Positions 16,002 to 24,721 of a stretch of DNA of 42,921 bases are shown in pieces. Under the pieces are notes generated by a model that was not told the origin of the DNA, ran no database searches, and saw only the letters and a program-made list of their open reading frames with translations. The position numbers were made by a program, and so were the translations under genes. Source of the stretch: an uncultured Eubacteriales bacterium (GTDB lineage Bacteria; Bacillota; Clostridia; Oscillospirales; CAG-272); assembly GCA_934476315.1 (NCBI GenBank), contig CAKSNQ010000012.1, positions 1-42,921 of the forward strand. The letters run 5' to 3'. Position 1 is the first letter of the stretch. Every line of letters begins with the position of its first letter.

Positions 16002-16044
16002 GGGACTGTTGAAAATTCATTTTTAGTTTTTAACAGCCCCTTTT
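16002..16044 (+). terminator. Terminator closing the AT-rich island
   Basis: GGG-A-CTGTT (16002-16010) pairs with AACAG-CCC (16032-16039) with inner A/T pairing, followed by TTTT. It closes the two-gene transcript. Confidence 0.75.
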
Positions 16045-16139
16045 GTGTGTTTTTTCTTGCGAAAATATTTCCCGGCGGGTGGGCGAAAATTTTCTGCATG
16101 ACTCAGCGGAAATTAGGGGCGACACATGTACGGCACACC

Positions 16140-16168
16140 TTGATTTTTTGCCTCGGATGTGGTACAAT
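16140..16168 (+). promoter_or_regulatory. dxs promoter
   Basis: TTGATT (16140-16145) and TACAAT (16163-16168) are separated by 17 bases, about 55 bases before the dxs start. Confidence 0.7.
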
Positions 16169-16223
16169 AAAACAAGTATCCGTGGTTTCGTGATCGGAAT
16201 TTCTTTGCAAGGAGGATGGCACA

Positions 16224-18167
16224 GTGGCAAATGAGCCGAAAAAAGGCGGCAAAGCATCGGTATCCGTAGCCATCCCGACGGATGTGCAGACATTGCCGCC
16301 GCTACCGGGGAAGATCCGCACGCCCGAGGATTTGCGTGCGTTGAGCGATGCGCAGATTCCTGCACTGTGCGGGGAGCTGCGGCAGGTCATGATCGCGCAG
16401 ACGACCGCGCACGGCGGACATTTGGCTTCCAACCTCGGCGTGGTGGAGCTGACGGTGGCGATCCATCGAATTTTCAACGCGCCGACGGACCATATCATTT
16501 TCGATGTGGGGCATCAGTGCTATGTCCACAAGCTGCTCACCGGGCGGGCGGAGCGCTTTTCCACGTTGCGCCAGCCGGGGGGACTTTCGGGATTCCCCAA
16601 GCGGGAGGAGAGCGCGTATGACGCATTCGGCACAGGGCACGCCTCCACGTCGCTGTCGGCGGCGCTGGGGTTTGCGCGGGCAGATCGCCTTGCCGGGCGG
16701 GTTGCCTACACCGTCGTCGTGCTGGGGGATGGTGCCTTTACCGGTGGCATGATCCACGAGGCGCTGAACAACTGCGACAAACACCTCCGGCTGATCGTGA
16801 TTCTGAATGAGAACGAAATGTCGATCTCGAAAAATGTGGGGCATTTCGCGCGCAATCTCGCGCATTTGCGGGCGCGCCCCGGGTATTTCCGCACGAAGTC
16901 GGCGTTGGAGCGCGGGCTGGAACACACGCCGCTTGTGGGGAAGCCTTTGCTCCACGGTCTGCGGCGGCTCAAGCGGAGTCTGAAAGGCTCGCTTTATTCC
17001 GAGAGCAACTATTTTGAGCGCATGGGGCTGAGCTATTTCGGACCTGCGGACGGAAACGACGAGGCGACGGTGGAAAATCTGTTGCGCATGGCGAAGTCCA
17101 AGGGAACGGCGTGCCTCATCCATCTGAAAACGCAGAAAGGACGCGGCTACGCGCCGGCGGAGAAAAATCCGGACGCGTTCCACGGGCTGAGCGTGACGGA
17201 GAGCGGCGCGCGGACGTTCTCCGAGCAGTTGGGCGAGGTTCTCGTCCGTCAGGCGGAGGAAAATGAGCGCATCTGCGCAATCACCGCCGCCATGCCGCAG
17301 GGGACGGGGCTGTCGCCCTTTGCCGCGCGCTTTCCCAAGCGCTTTTTTGACGTGGGAATCGCGGAGGAGCACGCCGTCACGTTCGCGGCGGGGCTGGCGG
17401 CGAACGGGTGCTTGCCCGTGGTGGCGATTTATTCCTCGTTTCTGCAACGTGCGTACGACCAGATTCTGCACGATGTCGCTCTGCAAAAGCTGCCGGTGCT
17501 GTTTTGCGTTGATCGCGCAGGGCTGAGGGCAGAGGACGGTCCGACGCACCACGGGGTGTACGACGCGGCGTTTCTGACGCAAATGCCGCACATGACCGTC
17601 TTTGAACCGTCCTGCCTTGCCTCGCAGGAACGACTGCTTTGCCGGTTTCTTTCCGAGGGGGTGCTGACCGCTCCGACGGCGATCCGCTATCCCGGCGGCG
17701 GGGAATGTCCGGAGGTCGCGCGGATGTGGGCGTCGGCGGGCGACCGGGAGCGCGAGCGGGGATGGATCTCCGACTTTGCGGAGGGCGCCCCACCGCGGAC
17801 GGTCGTGGTGTCCTACGGGCGGCAGGTGGTGCGGGTGCTCGCCGCCAAACAGAGCGCCCGGACGTCGGTGGGCGTGGTTCTGATGGAACAACTCAGTCCT
17901 GCGGCGGCGTGCGTGGCGTGGCTTTGCTCGCTGGTGCGGGCGGGGACGACGCGCCTGATCTTCTGTGAGGAGAGCGTGCGCGACGGAGGCGTGTTCAAAA
18001 ATCTGATCGCCGACCTGGTGGAACGCTTGCAGGAGGAGCGGCTGACGATTCCGTCGATCTCGCTTCTGGCGATTCGGGATGTCACCGTGACGGCGCCCGC
18101 CGGCGGGACGCTTCCGGACGCGCTGGGCATCGGTGTAAATGACATTGTGCGGGCAATCGACGGCTGA
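16224..18167 (+). CDS. dxs: 1-deoxy-D-xylulose-5-phosphate synthase
   Basis: A 647-residue thiamine-diphosphate transketolase-like enzyme that condenses pyruvate and glyceraldehyde-3-phosphate, the first step of the MEP isoprenoid pathway (also feeding thiamine and pyridoxal). Seen: HGGHLASNLGVVELTVAIH and FDVGHQCYVHKLLTG, the ThDP motif LGDGAFTGGMIHEALNN, then the second domain with FDVGIAEEHAVTFAAGLAANG (catalytic Glu) and the DRAGLRAEDGPTHHGVYDA loop. The C-terminal transketolase domain is complete. The GTG start at 16224 was chosen because AAGGAGG (16209-16215) lies 8 bases upstream; an ATG at 16216 abuts the Shine-Dalgarno and is excluded. It heads a likely operon with the next two genes. 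Confidence 0.96.
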   Translation: MANEPKKGGKASVSVAIPTDVQTLPPLPGKIRTPEDLRALSDAQIPALCGELRQVMIAQTTAHGGHLASNLGVVELTVAIHRIFNAPTDHIIFDVGHQCYVHKLLTGRAERFSTLRQPGGLSGFPKREESAYDAFGTGHASTSLSAALGFARADRLAGRVAYTVVVLGDGAFTGGMIHEALNNCDKHLRLIVILNENEMSISKNVGHFARNLAHLRARPGYFRTKSALERGLEHTPLVGKPLLHGLRRLKRSLKGSLYSESNYFERMGLSYFGPADGNDEATVENLLRMAKSKGTACLIHLKTQKGRGYAPAEKNPDAFHGLSVTESGARTFSEQLGEVLVRQAEENERICAITAAMPQGTGLSPFAARFPKRFFDVGIAEEHAVTFAAGLAANGCLPVVAIYSSFLQRAYDQILHDVALQKLPVLFCVDRAGLRAEDGPTHHGVYDAAFLTQMPHMTVFEPSCLASQERLLCRFLSEGVLTAPTAIRYPGGGECPEVARMWASAGDRERERGWISDFAEGAPPRTVVVSYGRQVVRVLAAKQSARTSVGVVLMEQLSPAAACVAWLCSLVRAGTTRLIFCEESVRDGGVFKNLIADLVERLQEERLTIPSISLLAIRDVTVTAPAGGTLPDALGIGVNDIVRAIDG

Positions 18168-18236
18168 CCGGACGGCGCACAGACCGATTTTCAGGTTGCG
18201 GGGAAGCCGTCCCGGTTGCTTTGAATTGGAGGGAAA

Positions 18237-18713
18237 ATGGACCTGCGGAAATATCGGGCGGAGGATTGCGAATCGTTGGCGGAATTGTTTTACCGGACGG
18301 TTCACAGCGTGAACGCGAGGGATTACACGGAGGAGCAGTTGAATGCTTGGGCGACCGGCGAGGTGGCTTTGGACGAATGGAACCGCTCGCTCTCGGCGCA
18401 TGATACGGTGGTTGCCGTCCTGGACGGCGAGATCGTCGGATTCGGCGACATGGATTCCTCCGGGTATCTGGATCGGCTTTATGTCCACAAGGACCACCAG
18501 CGGCAGGGCATCGCGTCCGCGATCTGCGACGCGCTGGAGAGCGCGGTGGGAGATGGGCGGATTGTCACCCACGCCTCGATTACGGCAAAGCCGTTTTTCC
18601 TGAATCGGGGATACCGGGTCATCAGGGAGCAGGAGGTCGTGCGGCGGGGCGTGATACTGAAAAATTATGTGATGGAGAAACGGATAAATTCTGATTTGCG
18701 GAGGCTGAAATGA
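18237..18713 (+). CDS. GNAT-family N-acetyltransferase, YafP-like
   Basis: A 158-residue acetyl-CoA-dependent N-acyltransferase. The acetyl-CoA loop is KDHQRQGIASAICDALE (R/Q-x-x-G-x-A type), preceded by LDRLYVHK. The C-terminal part HASITAKPFFLNRGYRVI and RRGVILKNYVM closely resembles what I recall of E. coli YafP, so it probably belongs to that subgroup. The acceptor substrate is unknown. GGAGGG lies just before the ATG at 18237. It begins 69 bases after dxs and overlaps the next gene by 4 bases (ATGA at 18710-18713). Confidence 0.9.
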   Translation: MDLRKYRAEDCESLAELFYRTVHSVNARDYTEEQLNAWATGEVALDEWNRSLSAHDTVVAVLDGEIVGFGDMDSSGYLDRLYVHKDHQRQGIASAICDALESAVGDGRIVTHASITAKPFFLNRGYRVIREQEVVRRGVILKNYVMEKRINSDLRRLK

Positions 18714-19456
18714 ACTATACCAAGCGTTTTGACGGCAAGGGCGAAATTTATGCCAAGGCAAGACCGAAATACGCTCCGGGGCTTTTTGACTATCTGAAAA
18801 ACACTTTGCGCATCCCCGCGGGAAGCGTCTTTGCCGACATCGGCTCCGGCACCGGAATTTTCAGCGGGCAGTTGCTGGATTGCGGCTATCGGGTTTTCGC
18901 GGTGGAGCCGAGCGGCGACATGCGGCAAAAGGCGGAGGAAAAGCTATCCTCCGATGGGAATTTTATTTCGGTCAACGGCAGCGACTGTCAGACGGGTCTG
19001 CCCGACCGGAGCGTTGATTTCATCACCGCCGCGCAAGCGTTCCACTGGTTTGACCCCGAAGCGTTCCGGGGGGAGTGCCGACGGATTCTCAAGCCGGGCG
19101 GCAAGGTGATGATCGTCTACAATTTCAGAGAGGAAAGCGCCGCGTGCACAAAGGCGCTCGCGGAGTTGCGGCGCAAGTACAATCCCGAATTTCACGGGTT
19201 TTCAAACGGCATCAGCGACGAAAAATGTATTGCTTTCTTTGAGGGAGAATGCGATGTCTTTCGTGCCGACAACACGCAGATCTATGACAGGCAGGGCTAC
19301 GTCAACCGCGCGCTGTCCTCCTCGTATTCTCTGCGGGAGGACGACGACAGGTACCCGGAATATCTGAGGGAGATCGATCGGATTTTCGACATGTTTTCGG
19401 CGGATGGTCACATTGCCATCCCGACCGTTACCGTTGCGACCATCGGTACGATATGA
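18710..19456 (+). CDS. Class I SAM-dependent methyltransferase
   Basis: A 248-residue Rossmann-fold methyltransferase. Motif I is FADIGSGTGIFSGQLL (about residues 42-57), the acidic end of strand 2 is FAVEPSG, motif IV is VDFITAAQAFHWFD, and motif VI is ECRRILKPGGKVMIV. AQAFHWFD with the C-terminal helices resembles the trans-aconitate or UbiE-like small-molecule methyltransferases, so the acceptor is likely a metabolite, but it cannot be named. The start overlaps the acetyltransferase stop. A terminator is at 19578. Confidence 0.88.
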   Translation: MNYTKRFDGKGEIYAKARPKYAPGLFDYLKNTLRIPAGSVFADIGSGTGIFSGQLLDCGYRVFAVEPSGDMRQKAEEKLSSDGNFISVNGSDCQTGLPDRSVDFITAAQAFHWFDPEAFRGECRRILKPGGKVMIVYNFREESAACTKALAELRRKYNPEFHGFSNGISDEKCIAFFEGECDVFRADNTQIYDRQGYVNRALSSSYSLREDDDRYPEYLREIDRIFDMFSADGHIAIPTVTVATIGTI

Positions 19457-19483
19457 CCGATGGCCGATATTCGATACCCGTTG

Positions 19484-19532
19484 ATTGACAACCGGTAATC
19501 GGTAATCGGCAACCGGCAATCGGCAATTGACG
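19484..19532. repeat. Heptanucleotide tandem array
   Basis: Seven consecutive 7-base units: ATTGACA, ACCGGTA, ATCGGTA, ATCGGCA, ACCGGCA, ATCGGCA, ATTGACG. It lies between convergent genes and is followed by less regular GAACGGACAGCGGACAAG sequence. Confidence 0.75.
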
Positions 19533-19577
19533 GGCAACGAACGGACAGCGGACAAGCGACAACGAAGAACGAAAAAG

Positions 19578-19626
19578 AACCGCGTACGCGGATGACGGGA
19601 AACGTCATGACGGTACGCGGTTTTTT
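19578..19626. terminator. Bidirectional terminator between methyltransferase and potD
   Basis: AACCGCGTAC (19578-19587) pairs with GTACGCGGTT (19613-19622), enclosing ATGACG/CGTCAT. T6 follows on the plus strand and TTCTTTTT on the minus strand. Confidence 0.82.
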
Positions 19627-19653
19627 GTTTGTTATAATGGGGAAATGTCGCGT

Positions 19654-20922
19654 TCAGGCGCGGCTGTCTGCTGCGGGGGTGTCGGTACGCTCCGCGGACT
19701 TCAGATAGTAGGCGCGGCGGCGCCGGATGGCAAACCGAACAATGCCCAGCGCGACGGCGGCGGCGACGATCACCAGCGCGAGCAGGTAAATGCCGCCTCC
19801 GACGGAGGACTCGATCTTGAGCGACTCCCACAGCTCGTTCTCAATCTGCTGGGTCGTATTGTCCAGCGCGTGATAGTACGAGGTGTACAGGTCGGACAGG
19901 TCGGGGTAGAGAATGTCATACGCGTCGGGGTGGATGTCCGCGAGGTATTCCTGATATTCCTCACTCTCCCGCACGACCGTGTTCGGGCAGGCGTAGCCGA
20001 TGTATTCGGCGTTGGCGACGGCAGGTTCCTCCGAGAGCATGAAATTGATATACGCCTCGGCGATGTCCTTATGCCGCGTGCCCTTGGGGATGCAGAAGGC
20101 GTCCACGAACACGTTGGTGCCCTCGCTCGGGTAGAAGAAGCCGAGCGCGTCGTTGCTGTCGTACATAGTCAGGTAGTCCCCGGCGTAGTACGGAGCGATC
20201 GCCGCGGATTCGCCCTTCATCTTGTTGAAGATTTCGTCCATGACGTAGCCCTGCACCAGCGGCTTTTGATCCTTGAGGTATTGCAGAGCTGCCTCCCAGT
20301 CGGCGCGGTCGGTCGTGTTGACGTCGATGCCGAGGTAGTACATGGCGGTGCCGAAAGCGTCGCGGGCGTTATTGATTTGCAGGATTTTTCCGCGGTATTT
20401 CTCGTTCCACAAAAGGCTCCAGGAGCCGATGTCGGCGCTGTCCACCATTTTGGTATTATAGATGACGCCGATCATGCCGTAGGAATAGGGGATAGAGTAG
20501 CGGTCGTCCGGGTCGTAGAACAGCCCGCGGAATTCGTCCGCGATCTGCGCGGCGTTGGGGATGTTCTCCGGGTTCAGCGGCTCGACCATATCTTCGGCGA
20601 TCAGGCGCTGAACCATGTAGTCCGACGGGATGATGATGTCGTAGCTCGTCGAGCCACTGCGCAATTTCGCGTACATATCCTCGTTGGAGGCGTAGGTGGT
20701 GTAGTTGACCTTGACCCGCTTGCCGTAGGTCTCAAAGTAGTATTCCTCAAACGCCTTGTTGACGTCGAGGGAGTCCTCCGAGCCGTCGGAAATGTATTCG
20801 CCCCAGTTGTAGACGTTGAGCGTGACGGTGTCCGACGAGCCGCACGCGCCAAGCAGGGTGCACAGCGCGCCGAGGGTCAGAAGGCAGAGGAACAGGGCAA
20901 TCAGCCGTTTTGCTTTATTCAT
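19654..20922 (-). CDS. potD: Spermidine/putrescine-binding lipoprotein PotD with C-terminal membrane anchor
   Basis: A 422-residue substrate-binding lipoprotein for polyamines. The signal peptide ends in a classic lipobox LGAC (Cys27). The mature protein opens LNVYNWGEYISDGSEDSLD, typical of PotD/PotF, with YDIIIPSDYMVQRLI, PYSYGMIGVIYNTKMV and the C-lobe FVDAFCIPKG. Unusually, after the domain ends (about residue 370) there is a strong hydrophobic helix (YLLALVIVAAAVALGIV) followed by RFAIRRRR and a short cytoplasmic tail, so the protein would be anchored at both ends. The start at 20922 is fixed by a 4-base overlap with the potC stop (20919-20921). Last gene of potABCD. Confidence 0.94.
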   Translation of the reverse strand: MNKAKRLIALFLCLLTLGALCTLLGACGSSDTVTLNVYNWGEYISDGSEDSLDVNKAFEEYYFETYGKRVKVNYTTYASNEDMYAKLRSGSTSYDIIIPSDYMVQRLIAEDMVEPLNPENIPNAAQIADEFRGLFYDPDDRYSIPYSYGMIGVIYNTKMVDSADIGSWSLLWNEKYRGKILQINNARDAFGTAMYYLGIDVNTTDRADWEAALQYLKDQKPLVQGYVMDEIFNKMKGESAAIAPYYAGDYLTMYDSNDALGFFYPSEGTNVFVDAFCIPKGTRHKDIAEAYINFMLSEEPAVANAEYIGYACPNTVVRESEEYQEYLADIHPDAYDILYPDLSDLYTSYYHALDNTTQQIENELWESLKIESSVGGGIYLLALVIVAAAVALGIVRFAIRRRRAYYLKSAERTDTPAADSRA

Positions 20923-21800
20923 TTCGACGCACCGCCTTCCTTGCTCTCTCCCGTGCCGCGACTTTGCCAACGCTCGCGTAGGCGCGAGGTCAGACCGGAG
21001 AAGCGCCCCTTCATCTTGTCGCCCTTCTCCCGCGAGAGTGTGGAGAGGATGAGCAGGGCGAGAATCGCGAGAATCATGATGGTGGACAGGGCGTAGATGT
21101 CGGGCTTGACCTCCTTTTTCGTCATCGAGTAGATGAGGATGGGGAGGGTCTGAAAGTCACTGCCGGAGCAGAAATACGAGATGACGAAGTCGTCCAGCGA
21201 CAGGGTGAACGCCATGATGAAGCCGGTCAGAACGCCGGGCATGATGTTGGGCAGTTCCACCTTGAAGAACGATTGCGCCGGGGTGCATCCCAGGTCCAGC
21301 GCCGCCTCGGGCAGGAATTTGTCCATCTGGCGGAACTTGGGGGAGACGTTCAGAATGACGTAAGGCAGGTTGAACGTCACGTGGGCGATGAGCAGGGTCC
21401 AGAAGTTGAGCTTGTCCTCGGTGGCGATCATATTGCCGACGAAAACGAACAGAAGCATCATGGAGATACCCGTCACGATGTCCGGGTTCATCATGGGGAT
21501 ATTGGTGATGGACTTGAGCGTGCCGCGGACAAAGCGGCTGTGCATCCGGTCCAGTCCCAGCGCCGCGAACGTCCCGATGACGGTGGCGATGAGGGCGGAG
21601 GTGACGGCGAGGATGAGCGTGTTCTTCAGCGCGTTGAAGGTGTCGGCACTGCGGAACAGCTCGACGTACCAATAAAGCGAAAAGCCGGTGAACACGCCGG
21701 TGTTGTTGGTGCTGTTGAAAGAAAACAGCATCAGCACGAGCACCGGGATGTAGAGGATGGCAAGTATGAGAAAGATATAGATCTTCGACAGAGTTTTCAT
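20919..21800 (-). CDS. potC: Spermidine/putrescine ABC transporter permease PotC
   Basis: A 293-residue integral membrane permease with six hydrophobic segments. It opens IYIFLILAILYIPVLVLMLF with FNSTNNTGVFTGFSLYWYVEL, typical of PotC. The EAA loop that docks to PotA is EAALDLGCTPAQSFFKVELP, followed by LTGFIMAFTLSLDDFVISYF. The C-terminal extension after about residue 265 (RGRFSGLTSRLRERW-like, basic) is cytoplasmic. It overlaps potB upstream and potD downstream by 4 bases each, so the operon is translationally coupled. Confidence 0.95.
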   Translation of the reverse strand: MKTLSKIYIFLILAILYIPVLVLMLFSFNSTNNTGVFTGFSLYWYVELFRSADTFNALKNTLILAVTSALIATVIGTFAALGLDRMHSRFVRGTLKSITNIPMMNPDIVTGISMMLLFVFVGNMIATEDKLNFWTLLIAHVTFNLPYVILNVSPKFRQMDKFLPEAALDLGCTPAQSFFKVELPNIMPGVLTGFIMAFTLSLDDFVISYFCSGSDFQTLPILIYSMTKKEVKPDIYALSTIMILAILALLILSTLSREKGDKMKGRFSGLTSRLRERWQSRGTGESKEGGASK

Positions 21801-22639
21801 ACGATCACCGTCCCTTCGTCATCCGAGAAGTGGTTCATGACTGCCATGGAGAGAAGAATGAGCACCATCATGACCAGCGAGATGGACGCGCCGACGTGAT
21901 AAGTGGACGGGTTCTGGAACTGGCGCTCGATGGTATCGCCGATCAGGTCAAAGGTACCGCCGCCCAGCTTCTGCGAGATGTAGAAGGTGGAGATGGAGGG
22001 AACAAAGACCATGGTGATGCCCGAGATGATGCCGGAGGTGGACAGCGGGAGGATGACCCGCGTCAGCGTCCGGAACGAATTGCAGCCGAGGTCGTTTGCC
22101 GCTTCGATGTAGCGGTTGTCCAGCTTGGAGATGACCGAGTGGATGGGGAGCACCATGTAGGGCAGGAAGTTATAGACCATGCCGAACACGACGGCGGGCG
22201 CCGTTCCCACGATGTGCAACTCGGGCAGATGCAGTGCGCGCAGGGCGCTGTTGAGAAAGCCGCCGTCGTCCAGAATCGCCATCATGGAGTAGGTGCGGAT
22301 GAGCAGATTCATCCACATGGGCAGCATGAGCAGCAGCATGAGGACCTTTTGCGTGGACGGCTTTGCCTTGGAGATAAAATAGGCGAGCGGGTAGCCGATG
22401 AGAAGGCAGAAGAAGGTAGCGATGACGGACATGCAGACGGACAGCAGAAATGTTTCGGTGTGGTCGCCCAGCGCCAGCAGGTTGCCCGTGGTAAAGGCGC
22501 CGTTTTCATCCGTCATGGCGTAATACAGCACGAACAGGAGCGGTGCGACGATGAAAAGCACCGACCACACGACGTGCGGCGCCGCCGCGACGTATGCCAG
22601 AAGCGAGCGACTTTTCTTTGAGGAGACGGTGTTTTTCAT
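21797..22639 (-). CDS. potB: Spermidine/putrescine ABC transporter permease PotB
   Basis: A 280-residue membrane permease, partner of PotC. It has six hydrophobic segments, beginning VVWSVLFIVAPLLFVLYYAM. The middle contains MLPMWMNLLIRTYSMMAIL and FLPYMVLPIHSVISKLD, both hallmarks of PotB. The EAA loop is EAANDLGCNSFRTLTRVILP. The start codon overlaps the potA stop (22636-22639) and the stop overlaps the potC start (21797-21800). The length is as expected for the family (about 275-285). Confidence 0.95.
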   Translation of the reverse strand: MKNTVSSKKSRSLLAYVAAAPHVVWSVLFIVAPLLFVLYYAMTDENGAFTTGNLLALGDHTETFLLSVCMSVIATFFCLLIGYPLAYFISKAKPSTQKVLMLLLMLPMWMNLLIRTYSMMAILDDGGFLNSALRALHLPELHIVGTAPAVVFGMVYNFLPYMVLPIHSVISKLDNRYIEAANDLGCNSFRTLTRVILPLSTSGIISGITMVFVPSISTFYISQKLGGGTFDLIGDTIERQFQNPSTYHVGASISLVMMVLILLSMAVMNHFSDDEGTVIV

Positions 22640-23775
22640 TCGACAGCCTCCTCCTCCGGGGCGACCTCCTCCACGTCGGAGAGCTTTTCCAGTTCGTCCG
22701 AGAACGAAGAATAGTCGCCGAAGCGATCGGAATATTCGGATTTTTTCATGATATGGATGGCATCCGGCTCAATGTACAGTCCGATGTTCTGTCCGACGGA
22801 CACATAGTCGGTGGACTGAATCATCCACTTGAAGCCGCCGATGTCCACGATGATCTCGTAGTGAACGCCCTTGAACGTCACCGACGTGACCTGCCCGCGG
22901 AGCATGCCCTCGTCGGGCTTGACGACATCCACATCCTCCGGGCGAACGACGACGTCCACCTTTTCTCCCGGGGCAAAGCCGCTGTCCACGCAGACGAAGG
23001 TGTTCCCCGAGAAGCGGACGCTGTAATCTTCTTTCATCATACCGTCAACGATGTTGCTCTCGCCGATGAAGTCGGCAACAAAGGCGTTGTTCGGCTCGTT
23101 GTAAATGTCGGTGGGGGTGCCGATCTGCTGGATGCAGCCGTCCGCCATGACCACGACGGTGTCGGACATGGAGAGGGCTTCCTCCTGATCGTGCGTGACG
23201 TAAATGAAGGTGATGCCGGTGCGCTTCTGCATGTTTTTCAGCTCGACCTGCATGTCCTTGCGCAACTTGAGGTCAAGCGCGCCCAAAGGCTCGTCCAGAA
23301 GCAGAATCTGCGGGTGGTTGATGAGGGCGCGGGCGATGGCAACGCGCTGTTGCTGACCACCGGAGAGAGTCGTGACCTTACGGTGCTCAAAGCCACGGAG
23401 GTTGACCATGGCGAGCATTTCCTTGACCTGCGTGACGATCTCCCGCTCGGGGAGCTTTTTGAGACGCAGACCGAACGCGATGTTTTCAAACACGTTCAGG
23501 TGAGGAAACAGAGCGTACTTCTGAAAAACGGTGTTGATGGGGCGTCGGTAAGGGGGCAGGTCGTTGATGCATTGCCCGCCGAAGAGGACCTCGCCTTCAT
23601 CCGGCGTCTCAAAGCCGCCGATGATGCGCAGGGTCGTGGTCTTGCCGCAACCCGACGGACCGAGCAGGGTGATGAATTCCTTGTCGTGGATGTCCAGGTC
23701 GATGCCGTGCAGAACCGTTTCTCCGTCAAAGCTTTTGGAGACGTTCTTGAGTTGAATCAGGATTTTTTGAGTCAT
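22636..23775 (-). CDS. potA: Spermidine/putrescine ABC transporter ATPase PotA
   Basis: A 379-residue ABC ATPase. Walker A GPSGCGKTTTLR, Q-loop region NTVFQKYALFPHLN, signature LSGGQQQRVAIARAL, Walker B LLLDEPLGALD and switch FIYVTHDQEEAL are all intact. The C-terminal TOBE-type domain (about 245-379) contains VVVRPEDVDVV. The ATG at 23775 (MTQKILIQLKNVSK) was chosen as the family start; AAGGAG is about 12 bases upstream, a rather long spacing, and the open frame extends back to 24024 with no homology. First gene of potABCD; the leader is about 180 bases. Confidence 0.95.
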   Translation of the reverse strand: MTQKILIQLKNVSKSFDGETVLHGIDLDIHDKEFITLLGPSGCGKTTTLRIIGGFETPDEGEVLFGGQCINDLPPYRRPINTVFQKYALFPHLNVFENIAFGLRLKKLPEREIVTQVKEMLAMVNLRGFEHRKVTTLSGGQQQRVAIARALINHPQILLLDEPLGALDLKLRKDMQVELKNMQKRTGITFIYVTHDQEEALSMSDTVVVMADGCIQQIGTPTDIYNEPNNAFVADFIGESNIVDGMMKEDYSVRFSGNTFVCVDSGFAPGEKVDVVVRPEDVDVVKPDEGMLRGQVTSVTFKGVHYEIIVDIGGFKWMIQSTDYVSVGQNIGLYIEPDAIHIMKKSEYSDRFGDYSSFSDELEKLSDVEEVAPEEEAVE

Positions 23776-23953
23776 TCCGCATAAATACTCCTTTGATAAA
23801 AGAAATAAATACCAGCCTTTCTCTTTAGAGCCTACAAGCCGCAAGGCGGAACAGGGAACAGCATGACGCAAAAGCCGTGACGCGACGTGCCGTGGAGCAC
23901 TTTTTGGGTCCGTGCCGACGTTTCTGTGTATTCTGTCCGAAAGGTCTGCACAT

Positions 23954-23982
23954 ATTATAGCGGAGTGTGTCTCAAATTGCAA
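23954..23982 (-). promoter_or_regulatory. potABCD promoter
   Basis: On the minus strand TTGCAA (23977-23982) and a perfect TATAAT (23954-23959) are separated by 17 bases. The roughly 180-base leader before potA shows no recognised riboswitch. Confidence 0.68.
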
Positions 23983-24061
23983 TAGATTTCCGCATTTTTT
24001 TGAAAAAATCGTGATTATTCCCAAATAGACGTGAAAAACCGTGCCTTTTTGGATTTATATG

Positions 24062-24721
24062 TTAAAAATCTCCGGTATTCTTCCGAATCCTTGCCGATTC
24101 TCCGGAATCCGCGTGGGATTCCATGGGCAGGGTGGGGAGCCTTTCGCCCGCCCGGTCGAGGTGCACCGCGCGGAAAAGCTGGGCGCAGAACAAGAAGAGC
24201 GAGAGCGCCGAGCCACAGCGGAGCATCAGATAGACGGCGACGCCCCAGAGGAGCAGGAGCAGGGCATCCCCCGCGACGCGCAGGATGCGCTCGGCGTGGT
24301 CGGGGGTGAGGGAGGGGAGACGTCGCTTGCGTGCGCAGAGCAGGCAAAACAGCAGTCGTCCGCCGTCAAAGCCGGGGATGGGGAGCAGGTTCAGAAGGCA
24401 CAGGTAAAGCGAGGTGGGGACAAACAGCGCAAGAAAGCCGTGCAGGGCGGGGAAGATCAACTCCGACAGGACGGCAAGGGAGCTTCCGAACAGGTTGGCG
24501 AGCGGTCCGCCGGACGCTACGACCGCCTCGCTTTCGTAGCTGCGGAAGCCCTGCGTGTCGCTGACAAGGCAAAAGCCCGTACGCGTCAGGCACAGTCGGC
24601 GGAAGCGCAGGTGAACCATCTGCGCGGCGAGCAGGTGCCCGGCGCCGTGGGTGAGAACGGCAAGTCCGCCGCCTCCGACGGACAGCAGGGCGTTTGCCAC
24701 GGGGGACGGTAGGTTGGGCAT
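24062..24721 (-). CDS. M50 (SpoIVFB-like) membrane protein lacking the catalytic Glu
   Basis: A 219-residue polytopic membrane protein related to the M50 intramembrane zinc metalloproteases. The first helix holds LTHGAGHLLAAQM: the zinc histidines (His25, His29) of HExxH are present but the catalytic Glu is Gly26. The second motif NLLPIPGFDGGRLL (Asp119) is intact, and GGPLANLFGS matches the family's middle loop. It may be a catalytically dead relative that still binds zinc or substrate, or an enzyme with another general base. AGGAGG lies 7 bases before the start at 24721. It is divergent from the DUF1836 gene, possibly a functional pair. Confidence 0.82.
   Translation of the reverse strand: MPNLPSPVANALLSVGGGGLAVLTHGAGHLLAAQMVHLRFRRLCLTRTGFCLVSDTQGFRSYESEAVVASGGPLANLFGSSLAVLSELIFPALHGFLALFVPTSLYLCLLNLLPIPGFDGGRLLFCLLCARKRRLPSLTPDHAERILRVAGDALLLLLWGVAVYLMLRCGSALSLFLFCAQLFRAVHLDRAGERLPTLPMESHADSGESARIRKNTGDF

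Noticed and set aside
16302..18761. An open frame of about 819 codons on the minus strand opposite dxs and the acetyltransferase
   Set aside because: It is Arg/His/Pro-rich with no domain, and mirrors a well-supported gene; GC-rich codon bias keeps the opposite frame open.
19627..19640. TATAAT at about 19632 as a promoter
   Set aside because: No -35 box at proper spacing and no plus-strand gene follows.
19645..21096. An open frame of about 483 codons opposite potD
   Set aside because: Val/Asp/Arg-rich shadow of potD with no recognisable fold.
22640..24024. Upstream extension of PotA to 24024
   Set aside because: The additional 83 residues have no homology and cross the promoter at 23954-23982.
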